Assembly: GCA_905221605.1 (NCBI GenBank)
Contig: CAJNDS010000913.1
Span: 366,158-430,157, forward strand
Source of the DNA: Symbiodinium natans
Lineage: Eukaryota > Sar > Dinophyceae > Suessiales > Symbiodiniaceae
Reading direction: 5' to 3'
DNA length: 64,000 nucleotides
Of the stretch, positions 49,876 to 59,689 are shown piece by piece. The translations under genes were made by a program, and so were the position numbers. Below the pieces are notes generated by a model, which was not told the DNA's origin, made no database searches, and was given only the letters and a program-made list of their open reading frames with translations. Position 1 is the first letter of the stretch. The number at the start of each line of letters is the position of its first letter.

Positions 49876-49980
49876 TTGGGATGTTCCCCCTTATACTAAC
49901 AGTCCTTCATAGGGATTCTAATCGGGGGGTACTATAATCCCTATGAAGGACTGCTAGAAAAAACGGGGGTACATCCCAAT
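49876..49980. repeat. 105-bp imperfect palindrome (MITE-like hairpin)
   Basis: The inner arms at 49900-49917 and 49936-49953 are perfectly complementary over 18 bp (CAGTCCTTCATAGGGATT and its complement) around an 18-nt loop. Outer arms TTGGGATGTTCCCCC (49876-49890) and GGGGGTACATCCCAA (49965-49979) pair with one mismatch. It lies just upstream of the receptor-like gene's start. It could be a miniature inverted-repeat element or a folded regulatory RNA; no target duplication is obvious. Confidence 0.82.
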
Positions 49981-50581
49981 ATCAGTCTGCACAAGGGGCG
50001 CAGGCTGCCTCAGCGGCGGTTCCAGCACGGCTCGATAGGCTCCCGGCCTGGACGCATGGTAACAGATGACTGAGATGACTGGAGGAAGGCACCGCGACCA
50101 CTTCTAGACGTGGTCTCTCCACATCATACCGCAAAACGAACTGCCCCTTTGAGTGCACCCATGCTTTTGGCCTACTCTCCTATGTTTTGAGGTGCCCTGG
50201 TAGCAAACAAGACAAGAGGAAAAGGTCGGCAAGGACGACCTGCCTGAGCCCGCCACGATGGCAGCTGCTCTACCGAAGGGTGTTCAGTCGAAAATGCCGG
50301 CAAAGCCTAGCACACCCGACGACTTGGACCACAACTCGACAATCCCTCATGTCACCAGGGCCGCTGGCATCTCCAAGTCGAAACCTGCACGTGAACACAT
50401 CCCCTTGCTTGCAACCCTACGCCAAAGCATGCTAAAGCTTTGCATCTGGTCGCGGGAACGACCTGAGACTAAGTTTGAGTGCCTGGCCACTGCGTTGCCG
50501 AGCTTGAGCTGCTTGGGATGGGGTGGACAATGCGCCTGACAGGAACTGTTTACATTTGTTGGCTGATGCTGGGACTTCTCT

Positions 50582-51712
50582 TCACAACAGGCTTAAGAAC
50601 TCAAGGTGCACATGCAGCACAGAACCGAGGCAAGCGTACCATCCAAAGTCTCCATTGCGCAAAGGGACGACATCCTCGGCGTAAAACCTGGGACGATCCA
50701 GAGATGTGGAGCACAGCATGTTGCCCAACGTCCGGCCATGGCCATCGGTCCAAGATCGGTACTCGATCGCAGCGAGATCTACAGATGAATTGAAGCAAAG
50801 ATGGAGGTCCAAGAACACTGTTTCAGCCTGAAAGCAACGGAACATGCCTCCCGTCTTCATGCTGGCATGGCAACAGGGCAACAGGTTTTGGCATTGTCCT
50901 GCAGCGCACCCACTTCTGAGACCCCATGCCACCTTCAACAGGGCAAAAGCCGGCAAAAGCCTCTGAAAGACATTGATAGACCTTCGAGCAGCATCCCAGA
51001 ACCTCGCTCGTGGAATGGGGGCATGGCCCTTCGAACCCACAACAGGGCTTGCGGCCGCCTCAGCCAAGTCACGGCACACTCCCGACGAGTCGCTGACTCA
51101 CCGCAATGTTTCTGGCCTCAGCCGAGAGCCGCTGGAGGGCTGCCACGGGTCCTCTGCTCAAGTGCCCAAGAGCTGTTTTGTTCCACAAGAGCGGCCAAAA
51201 ACAGAGAGAATGGTGGTGACAAACCTGCAGCTGCTGAATGTAGTGCGCTAAGCCATGCTGCAAGCATGGAGGGCCATCGCGATAAGGTGTCGTCAGGATG
51301 TCAAGATGCAATTCTACACGGCTAAACTAGTCTGCAATCGCGACTGGCACAGTGTCAATAGCTTTAGATGATGCTTCTGCTTCGCTCCTGCGCAGTCATG
51401 CATGTTCTGTGCGCCTCTGTGCTTGACTTGATGACTCGGTCATGTGAAACGGCTGTACAGAGCCTTCATTGCACATGACCAAAGCGTCAACAGACTGAAC
51501 TCTAGCACCTTCAAGGGAAGCGCAATAGGCACAACTTCGATTTTGTCCTTGCGGCTAGGCAAAGACTCGGCCAGCATTCGAAAAGCCTCAAGCAGCTCCT
51601 GCGTCTGTTCGGCCGGAAGCGGAGTTGACCTGATATCATGTCGCACTTGTGCCATGCAGGTGCGACTGTGTACATGACGAGCATAGCACGCGCTGGCATC
51701 TTCAAAGCCCAT
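50582..51712 (-). CDS. Unassigned gene, several exons
   Basis: Minus-strand exon-like segments: RHDIRSTPLPAEQTQELLEA with FRMLAESLPSRKDKIEVVPI (51640-51520); GPVAALQRLSAEARNIA (51155-51105); RLLPAFALLK (about 50965-50936); and VDLAAIEYRSWTDGHGRTLG with LDRPRFYAEDVVPLRNGDFG (about 50780-50650). They are clearly protein-like and in one direction, between the GH47 gene and the receptor-like gene. RLLPAF also occurs in GH47 enzymes, but the surroundings do not match, so I do not assign it. Start, stop and boundaries are unresolved. Confidence 0.4.
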
Positions 51713-51718
51713 CTGTAT

Positions 51719-53069
51719 TTAGTATCGGCTAGGACAGTGCTGCCCAAGTGGCTGGTGCACACCTGTCGCTGGACAAGGCCACTCCACGCCCAGGGAGGAC
51801 ATTGCTTTCATCATCGGCACCGGATGGGCCTGCCATTTTGTGGTGCCCAGATATCACTCGAATGTTTGTGCTGCTCTGCAGGTTGCCTCTGTGCTGAGAA
51901 CGAAGCGATCCAGGGGAAGGACCGCATCTGAAGAAAACAGCAAGAAAAGGTACCTCAACTTCTGTCAAGCAGGCTGGTGGGATCTCAAAGTGCTGAATGT
52001 GCTTCGAAGCACTTCAGGGTCTCGGCCAGGAAGAAGGAAGGCATGTCATCCCGCTTGGAGGATGGCTGATTGACATTGTGCAGGCTGGCGAAGCCGTAGC
52101 TTGTCTTGAGGCGATAGAAGGCAGAGAGAATCCGCTGTCCCCAATTTCGATAAACTTGGAGTTTCGTCGTCCGCCACAAAACGAAGAGGCTCTCGACCTT
52201 TCAAGAAGCCAGCAACAAATGAGCCCCCAACTTGGGGAAATTTGACCCAGTCAAGCCGCAGTTTCTGGCCTGAGGATGTTGTGCATGGAGCCGTGGTCAT
52301 CCTTCGGGCAGTTTGGGAACACGCAGCTCGCGACAGAATCCGACATCAAGATTCTTAACTGTCACGACTGCCATCTCGATCACTCACAAGCATGGCAGGC
52401 CCAGAGAGGAGCAGACACAAAGACGTGACGACGATACGGATATGACAGCAGATTGAAAACTAGGGCAGCGCAAAGACGAACACCATTCATCATAGTGAAA
52501 CCTTTGCCGCTGAATACGCCATGCTTCGCAGATGGTCATATGAAAGCACATTCTCTACAGTCCTCCAGGCCATGTCCGTTGAAGCGAGTGATCTCGGGAG
52601 CTAAGTCGGTCACGGTGCGAAAGTACATCTGCACGCCTCAAATTCTAGAAGTACGATGTTAACAGGCCACCTGTGGCCGCCTAAGCCCAAAGTACATTCC
52701 CACCAATCGCGTACGAGCCGCACGACTGCATCAACCTGGGCCCACAACTCTTGGTGAGTGGAACAGGACCCATGCACTCCATGCGCCTATACATGCCTGC
52801 TGTCCTTAACATTCTTTCGAGCAACTTGTGGGCCAGGGTAAGCTCCATGGCACGGTCTCGATCCAGCTGATGCGGTTGCACGGCGGTGCCATTGAAACGA
52901 CGCGCCGCGTGGTGAAACACGTCGAGTGCCAATGCACCAGGAAGAAAGCAGATCAGGTGATCCTGCACAGAGCACGCCATGTGATCTATCCCAAGCCCGA
53001 AACCTCCTACAACGTGCAGCGGTCCATCTTGGGGATTGTGTGCTTGAAGGTGACCTCCTTCAGAAACAC
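51719..53069 (-). CDS. GH47 class I alpha-1,2-mannosidase, C-terminal half only
   Basis: Family 47 enzymes trim mannose from N-glycans in the ER/Golgi, or mark misfolded glycoproteins. Seven exons (53069-53025, 52962-52815, 52636-52566, 52301-52257, 52197-52013, 51953-51887, 51829-51719) total 672 nt in one frame with stop. Landmarks in order: KMDHLICFLPGALALDVF, DLAPEITRFN, HNILRPETA joined to VESLFVLWRTTKLQVYRNWG, GFASLHNV, SFFLAETLKYLFLLFSSD and FVLSTEAHPVP. The RPETxES and ETLKYLFLLF segments and the STEAHP calcium-site threonine are present. Intron starts are GA, GA, GA, GC, GT, GC. The N-terminal half of the barrel, including the DSxYEYLLK acid segment, was not found between 53070 and 54370, so the gene is either truncated or has tiny exons I missed. 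Confidence 0.88.
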
Positions 53070-53094
53070 CTTACAAGGCATTGGAAGCACTACA

Positions 53095-53405
53095 TTTCCC
53101 TCGCCCTCACCCCTCGCCCTCACCCTCTCCCTCTCCCTCCCTCTCCCTCTGTCTCTGCCTCTGCCCCTCCCTCTCCCTCGCCCTAGCCTCTCCCCTCTCC
53201 CCTCCCCTCTCCTCTCTCCCCTCTCCTCTCTCCCGTCTCCCCTCTCCCGTCTCCCCTCTCCCGTCTCCCCTCTCCACCTCCCCTCTCCCCTCTTTCCCCT
53301 CTTTCCCCTCTCCCTCCCCCTTCTCCTCGCTCCTCTCCCCGCCTCTCTCCTTCTCGCCCCCTCTCCCCCTCTCCCCCTCTCCCTCTCTCCCTCTCTTCTC
53401 GAGCT
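53095..53405. repeat. CT-rich tract (CCCTCTC units)
   Basis: About 300 bp of CCCTCTCCCCTCTCC, CCCGTCTC and CTCCCT repeats, purely pyrimidine on the plus strand. It lies directly upstream of the first recognised GH47 exon. The Ser/Pro/Leu plus-strand open frames are artefacts. Confidence 0.95.
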
Positions 53406-54370
53406 ACTTGTAGGGGGCTGTTGCTTTCTTGGCTTCGGTGATTGCGCTAACCTCAGCTAGTGCAAGCTGAGCCCAAAGAAGCTACGGAGATTAGACATCT
53501 CGGCGAAGGGGGCGGAATCTTGAGATGCGGAGGGAGGGAAACAGTTCAGGACCTCCCTCGCCCCCTCTCCCTCCCAAATGTGATTCGATGACTGACAAGA
53601 TTGCAAAGCAAAAGCGAAAAATTCCGTTAAAGAGCCAGCTTGTATGATCTATGTGTCAACCAACTCCCTTAAGCTCGGTGCGCTCGGGGCATGTGCCCGC
53701 GGGCTCCAGCCGTAAGTCCGAGCCACGAAAACAGGCACGGCGGCACCCGTCTGCTTGACATCAGAAGGCGGTTCCCGGGCCCCGGCCTCCCCCGGCCCGG
53801 TCAAGGCCATTACTTTTGGCACTTGCAACTGTAGCATCCTGATATTGGAGTAGCCAGCTTTCGTTGAAGACACGGACACGTGCAGAAACACAACACCGGG
53901 TCTGTGGTTGTCCCCGAAGTCTCCGAACTAGGCTGAGCTGAGTCAGCTGCCCACTTTCCAGGGATGTCCCGAGAGGATTCGAACCAGCCGCCCTGTGCTC
54001 CTGCGGAGCCTTTGTCAGGCTGCACCTGCAGACAGCAACAAAAACCGCTTCATCAAGTGAACTTTTATCATGCAGAAATGCACAGAGCAGGGAACCATTG
54101 CTGGGAGATTTTGCGACCGCGTGCTGCTCATCATCTCCACGTCTAGGTTGTTCTCCGACTGCGACCGGGCCCCTGCTGCTGCTCACGTTCTGCGGCACGT
54201 GCCAAGCACATGTCAGACACGTGTGAGACTGGCGTCAATAAATGTCAATAAGTGTCGCGATTCAGGCACTTTCTCGCTGTCACTCGCTGCTTGCTCGGGC
54301 GCGCAGACGTTCCAGCCAATTCGGAAGCCGTTGGGAACCGAGGGCGAGAAGTTTGAACCAGGCGATGGAT
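53406..54370. other. Spacer between parvulin and GH47 genes
   Basis: No GH47 N-terminal motifs are visible here in any minus frame. A GC-rich block at 53690-53830 and a tRNA-like GGTTCGAATCC on the minus strand near 53975 are the only notable items; the latter does not fold as a tRNA. Confidence 0.4.
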
Positions 54371-55515
54371 TCAGCCGGTCCGCTGCACCAAGTGAACACC
54401 AAGTTCGGAAACCACCTGGGCTTCCAACAGCTTAAATTTAGAACAGCTCAAAGTCGCAAAGACTGGCAGAATCCGCACGGACAACAGGGCATGATGAAGC
54501 CAGGGAGCGAAATCACTGAGCTCACCCTGAGGACAGACATGGGCCCCAGACTAGAGCATAAGCCAGACTGATCTTGCATCTCAACCCTTTCAGGCATCAT
54601 CTCTCGAGCAGATGTGTAAAGCTGTCCTTCTCCAATTCGAAGGCCGCCTTGACGACTGCCACAGGTACACTGGACTGGACAACCTAAGCGTGAGTCGACA
54701 TTCGAGAGCAGTGATCAGACAACGTTCAGCCTCCGGGGAGGAATTTTTAAAACCTGCAAAACCGTTTCTGCGACTGCGGCCCCGGACAGACTTTGGTCCA
54801 CCAGGTTGGCCCTTTGCCTTCGCCAGCGCTGCCACTTTTGCCTGGTCCTGCCCGAGACCATTTGGCCGAGCTCAACGGCATGTGTGATTGTCGGCTAGCT
54901 TGCTACAGAAATAGTGACTAGTGACTAAATTAGTGCATCCCCGTCCAGCCAGCCCAGGTCACCATTGTCCGCGCCCCCACGCATGGCAGAGCCACATTCA
55001 GACACTTGCTTGCAGACGAAGGCGAAGTTGGCACAGTTTTCTGCAAGCAGCTTGTCTAACACCTCCTGCCGGGATGAACTCAAACGCACGTTTTCAAATC
55101 TCTGAAGGCTGCGTTGATGTGGGATGACGTGGACTGCTTACGTCTGTCTGGGCAAGGCACCAGCATCTGCATCTCGGCTTCCTCCACCTTCCGCGTGACA
55201 GGCTTCCTTGTGATGGGATTGGTGGGCTGAGCACCTTTGCCTCGGTGCAATACCGCAACGGCACTGTCTTGCGCATGGGCTCCCCTGGCCCAGCTCTAAA
55301 GTCGCTGAGGTGCCTGACCAGAAACGAAGGAGTATCTGGCGCACACGCACCTTGCTTTGCTTCAGCTTGTCCTGCGTGAGAGGAGAGATAGGGAATGAAC
55401 GGGGCCTGCACTTGGTTTCTGACAATTTACAACGCGGTCTAGAGTCTACTACTTCCTGGCACATCGAAATGACAAAGACAAAGTCTGATCCGATCCCTGA
55501 GAGCCTTTTTGCCAT
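54371..55515 (-). CDS. Parvulin-type peptidyl-prolyl cis-trans isomerase
   Basis: PpiC/rotamase-family folding enzyme that isomerises the peptide bond before proline. Exons 55515-55486, 55371-55326, 55240-55161, 55101-54937, 54674-54606 and 54415-54371 join in phase to 144 aa plus stop. Domain landmarks: KVRVRQILLRKG (first strand), NPITRKPVTRKVEEAEMQML (helix 1), NFAFVCKQVSECGSAMRGG then NGDLGWLDGD (the S-x-C-x-SA-x-x-GGDLG segment), VVKAAFELEKDSF, and SELGVHLVQRTG at the C-terminus (the G-x-H segment). Intron starts GA, GT, GT, GC, GA. It is nearly all catalytic domain, like small Par10/Par14 proteins, without a WW domain. The first 10-codon exon is the weakest part. It lies 227 bp downstream of the KH gene's stop. 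Confidence 0.88.
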
Positions 55516-55742
55516 CTCCGGATTCTCTGGCAGAGTGACCTTGCCAGGGGGTCGGGTTTTTCAACACAAGATGTTACAAGACCACCTGCCAATGGATACA
55601 CGAACTGATCGATGCCTCTGGCAGCTTTGCAAAGCCCAGGCGTGCGGTGGCTGAAGCAAGTGACCCAGAAGCACCCGCCTCAGAGCTGGAGAAAGTGAGA
55701 TGAAACTATGGAGACAAGACGCGAGGATACTTGGGAGACTAT

Positions 55743-58221
55743 TCACTTTGGGGGGGCCTGGCGCGCAGCACGGAGCAGGGCCACGGCTGCCGCGCGTGGC
55801 CGGTTCTGAAACAAGGACCTGAGCTCGCACCATGACTCACCAAGTGCCCAGGGAGCAACTGCGCCGCATTGCGCCGCAACAGCTTGAAGCCTGGAGTGGG
55901 CCACATTGGGCCACGCACCCTGACGGTCGAGATGCCGGCTCACCGCAGTGCAAGTCACGCCGTCATCCAGAGTCGATAAAGGCGAAAGGCCCGCGAGGAG
56001 GGCAACGGGGATGCACAAGGTGTCTGCCGTGTCTGCCACATCTGGACTTTGTGGTGGGAGTTGCTGGAAGCAGCACACAAATCCATCCATCTCCATAGGT
56101 GCCACCGCTGTGCAGGCATCAGATGCAGCTCCGGCCATCAAACACACACGGGCCCCTGGCGCAGAAGTGGCTACAACTTTTCGTCCGATGAGCAGTGCCG
56201 CAGCAACCACCGGTAAAACTCCCCTCTCGCCAGCAACATCCATCATAGCACCTGTCAGCGCACCAAACCAAGCCTGATCTAACCAAGCACTCCGCCACGA
56301 CGCAATCCGCCGCACAAGCTTCTCGTGAAACGTCCGGGCCGCTTGGTCCACAGGTACGCCCGGGACACCGTCGGCTGGAGAAGCAAACACAGCGATCATG
56401 GAGGCCGGCATGTCCACGTGGTCGAAAGGTGCTTTCAGGGCCTGTGCTACCCGATGGAGGTCTGGAATGACCACTGTCTTGGGGGCATCCTTGGCCTCAG
56501 AGTTTGCAATGCCAACTGCTGTGCCAGAAATCAACTGGAGATCTCCATGTCGGACACCTTCTCCTAGGCAGCGCAAAAAGCCACGTAATGAACGCGTGAC
56601 TAGAGCACGATCTGCAAAAACACCTCCGTTAAGTGTGCCTAGTGCCGAGGTGCTGATTGGGCAGAAAAGGCCCGTGCTGGCATTAAGCCACGCAAGGGCA
56701 CCCGTCGTCTTATTGAAGAACTCCTGTGTCTTGGCATTGAAGAGCCATTCCTCGTGCTGGCTTGCTTCAAAGCCCGGCGGCGGCTCTGGCAAGGACTCTG
56801 CATCACTCCTGCCAGCCAGCCCTACCATCACTCTTACACAAAGATCACAAAGCACTTGACGGCCTGTCCCAACAGCCCACTGCCTTCCCTGAACTAGTGG
56901 TTCGGGCAAATCGAGCAACATGCATCTGTCCTGTCATCGAGCCCCCCAGCTCGATTGCCAATCACATCCTCAATGAGCTTCATGGCTTTCTCTATGGACT
57001 CAGCCGTTCCGGTGATTGTCACATTTCTGTCCTCTGCGGGCAACAAGAAACAGTCCAACACAGGGCACGGCACACAAAACTGCTGTGCTAACATACTGCC
57101 AACGAGTAAGCGCGCTTCTGCATCGCGATCGCCATCGTCTCTGGAAACCTCTATCTTGGCTCCACTTTCGCGGGACATCGACTTCACATTCTCACCGCCT
57201 CTGCCGATGATCATGCCTGCCAACTCCCAGAACGCCACAGCTCAAACCATGCCCCACTGCATGAGAACGGAAGATGCAGCAAAGCAGCCGACGAACGCGC
57301 CGGAGACCTGCATCACCTTGCGCTGCTCCGGTGATCTCTTTTCGCCGTCCACGATGTTTTTCACAGCCCGGATTGCCCTGTCCACCGCTTCTTGGGATCC
57401 TGTAATGGTCACGGCCCGATCCTGGAGATGAACAGATTGCAATCCAAAATCCCACCCATGGAAGATGCAAACGCAAAGATGCAGAGGTTGGCAACAATTC
57501 AAGCGTTTCATCCTAGTTTTGCTAGTTTCTTTCCTCTCGATGAAATAGACCCCGCTTGGTGAAGTAACCCTCCGCAGTTCTTGGAGCTCCAAGCCTCTGA
57601 CATCTGGAAAATACTTGGGGAATCAATTGAAATCATACGTCATGGAGCCATGAGCTAGGGGAATGAAGCTTCTTGAGGGCCTCAACATCCCCTCTAAGCT
57701 CCAGCTCCCATGGACTTTCACCAAGCATCGGAACTCTGTGCATCCTCCCGGGCAACTTCGATCCGCGCACCCGTGTCTCTGCACAGCGCATTGATGCTTT
57801 CACCGCCGCGACCAATCAACACACCTGACAATGCACTCTGCAACGCTTCAAGGCTGAAGACTGGAAGATCTCAGTGAGTGGTTCCCCCTTCTGCACGCAG
57901 CCTGTCATCTCTTGTGGGACGTATATCCTTATGTTCTCAAGTCTGGCAGTCTGGTTCTGTTGCGCGTCATAGCAACAGAAGATGACCAAACCCAAAGGCG
58001 GAAACATGTCCAAGCTTCACCTGGCGCCCAATTCGGTCGTGAGATTCGGATCTGCCATCACGCGACCTCCCAGACATTCCGCGACCATGCACAAGAGATG
58101 CGGAGCTTTCAAGCTTTATGATTTGCAGCTCGGCAGGACATCGGCTCACACAGCCTCGAAACTCCCAGGGCTCTAATTGTTCTCTGGGCCTGGATCGAGA
58201 TCTCGACTCCCTCTCAGCCAT
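55743..58221 (-). CDS. Two-KH RNA-binding protein with OCRE/WW-like segment and degenerate PP2C-like domain
   Basis: Seven exons (58221-58021, 57956-57902, 57824-57727, 57421-57289, 57216-57116, 57031-56931, 56808-55743) give one 584-aa frame with stop. Residues 1-67 include an RS-rich start (MAERESRSRSRPRE). KH1 (about 73-143) has IRIYVPQEMTGVLIGRGGES and DRAVTITGSQEAVDRAI. KH2 (about 153-228) has GMIIGRGGENVKSM and DRNVTITGTAESIEKAM. Both keep the GRGG loop that grips single-stranded RNA. About 248-278 (EEWLFNAKTQEFFNKTTGAL) resembles an OCRE or WW-like aromatic segment. About 310-560 follows the PP2C outline (MIAVFASPADG where FDGHGG is expected; GVLPVVAAALLIGRKVV where the GSTA strand is expected) but lacks the metal-binding aspartates, so it is probably a pseudophosphatase. 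Introns begin GT, GC, GC, GC, GC, GA. The PP2C call is tentative; the KH calls are firm. Confidence 0.88.
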
Positions 58222-58229
58222 GGCTTGCA

Positions 58230-59680
58230 GGGCAAATCCCCTGAAATAAGATTTCAAGGCACTTACACTGGAGACAACCGCTCTCCAACCCTTCAAAGTC
58301 TCACTCCTGGGCATCTCAAAAGCCTGTCATAGCTTGAGGACGAAAGAGGCCCATCAAGAGACACACAAAGGTGATCTCAAGCGGCTCAGGCGGCTCAAAA
58401 GCGGCTCAAACGGCTCAAGAACGTACCGAAATATGAAGAAAAAAGACGCTCGCCAGCTGCACCTTCTGCCGCGGCACCGCTCTGGTGGTTTTGCCTGCCC
58501 AGCAACAAGTATCAGCAAGTCCTCCACCGAGTCCCCCAAGCGCGCTTTCCATGAGAAAATGATACGAAGAGGGGTGGCGATTGTTGCAGCCCCTTGGGTA
58601 ACTCAGTAGAAGCGCTGTCCAGCGCCGTCCAGTGCTTCTTCCATCTGCCGAAAGCGGCGCGCGTTGCAACACTCTTTTGTCTGCTGGGGAATCGCGGGTC
58701 TTAGTCTGGGCCGGGCCACGCTTGGGCCAACCATGCATGGCGCAACTCCGGTCTCTGGCATTGCAGGCAGCGGACCTGTTAAAGACTTTCGGAAAAATGG
58801 AAGACAGGTCAGACATATCTCACTCAGGAATGGTTCTGAACTTCGTGCGGGACCACCTGTGGAGTAGCTCACTACGGATAACAGATACTCGGCCCCATTC
58901 GTATAACATGTATAACTGAAGTCAGTCTGGCCATCCCTGTCTTGGTGAGCAATCGAGAGAATGGGCTGTATGGTGCAAATGTACAGCAGGCCGGTCCAAG
59001 TTCGCATGTGACGGAGTCACGGAAATATCAGCCTGTACAGTCTTGGACATGGGCCCGAACAAGCCCGTTAAAAATCCAGTTCGAACTCAAGTGATTTTGG
59101 GCCTGCTGCAAGCGGACATGAAGGAAGGTCCCGGCTGCCTCTGCCTATCTCCAGCGACTGAAACTGTATTCTCGAGCTTCCTTGAGAGGCAGAGGGCACC
59201 TGCATTGAGATTCACGAATTCTTTGTCCAGCCGAAGGAAAATGGACAAAGCTCACAACGTGCACGAAAAGCTAGGAAGCTTGACCAGAGCTCTGGAGGCT
59301 CTATGGCTCGCAGCCTCACAACGACAGCAGCAGTGGAAAATGACATGTCCCTGCAAGCCAGAAAGGCTTCATTTTGAAGCCTCCGGGCCCCAACCGATGT
59401 ACAGGCAAGATATGGAAAGAGATGGAGCACCGAGCGACCAACACGACTACTCAAGCTGCCAGGCGTAGTCCTGACACGCTGATCTCAATCAACCCCAACC
59501 AGCTCGTCGCAGCCTCTCACTGAGACGGCTAAAGAGCTCGCGGATCCTGAACAACAGCATCATGTCCTCGTTTATCCCTCGATTGTCGCCGCACCCTAAG
59601 CTACCCTGCCTTTCTTGCATGGCACCGAAATTTTCTGAGCCTCGTCGATTCTTGGGAGCTCTCAAGATGGGATCACGACA
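58230..59680. other. Unassigned stretch between KH gene and DnaJ-ferredoxin gene
   Basis: Minus-strand pieces KECCNARRFRQMEEALDGAG (58675-58612) and ARLGDSVEDLLILVAGQAKP (58550-58490) look like exons, and NEAFLACRDMSFSTAAVVV lies near 59370. No family is recognised. They may belong to a small gene, or to extra 5' exons of the KH gene if translation starts further upstream. Confidence 0.35.
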
Positions 59681-59689
59681 TATCGGGAA

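Noticed and set aside
50930-50970. RLLPAF segment as evidence for the missing GH47 N-terminus
   Set aside because: It lies downstream of the GH47 stop codon on the same strand, and surrounding residues do not match the family.
53081-53460. Ser/Pro/Leu-rich plus-strand frames
   Set aside because: Direct translation of the CT-rich tract.
53950-54025. tRNA-like GGTTCGAATCC box on the minus strand
   Set aside because: The flanking T-stem (GCTGG against CCTCT) does not pair and no matching A-box, anticodon arm or acceptor stem is present.
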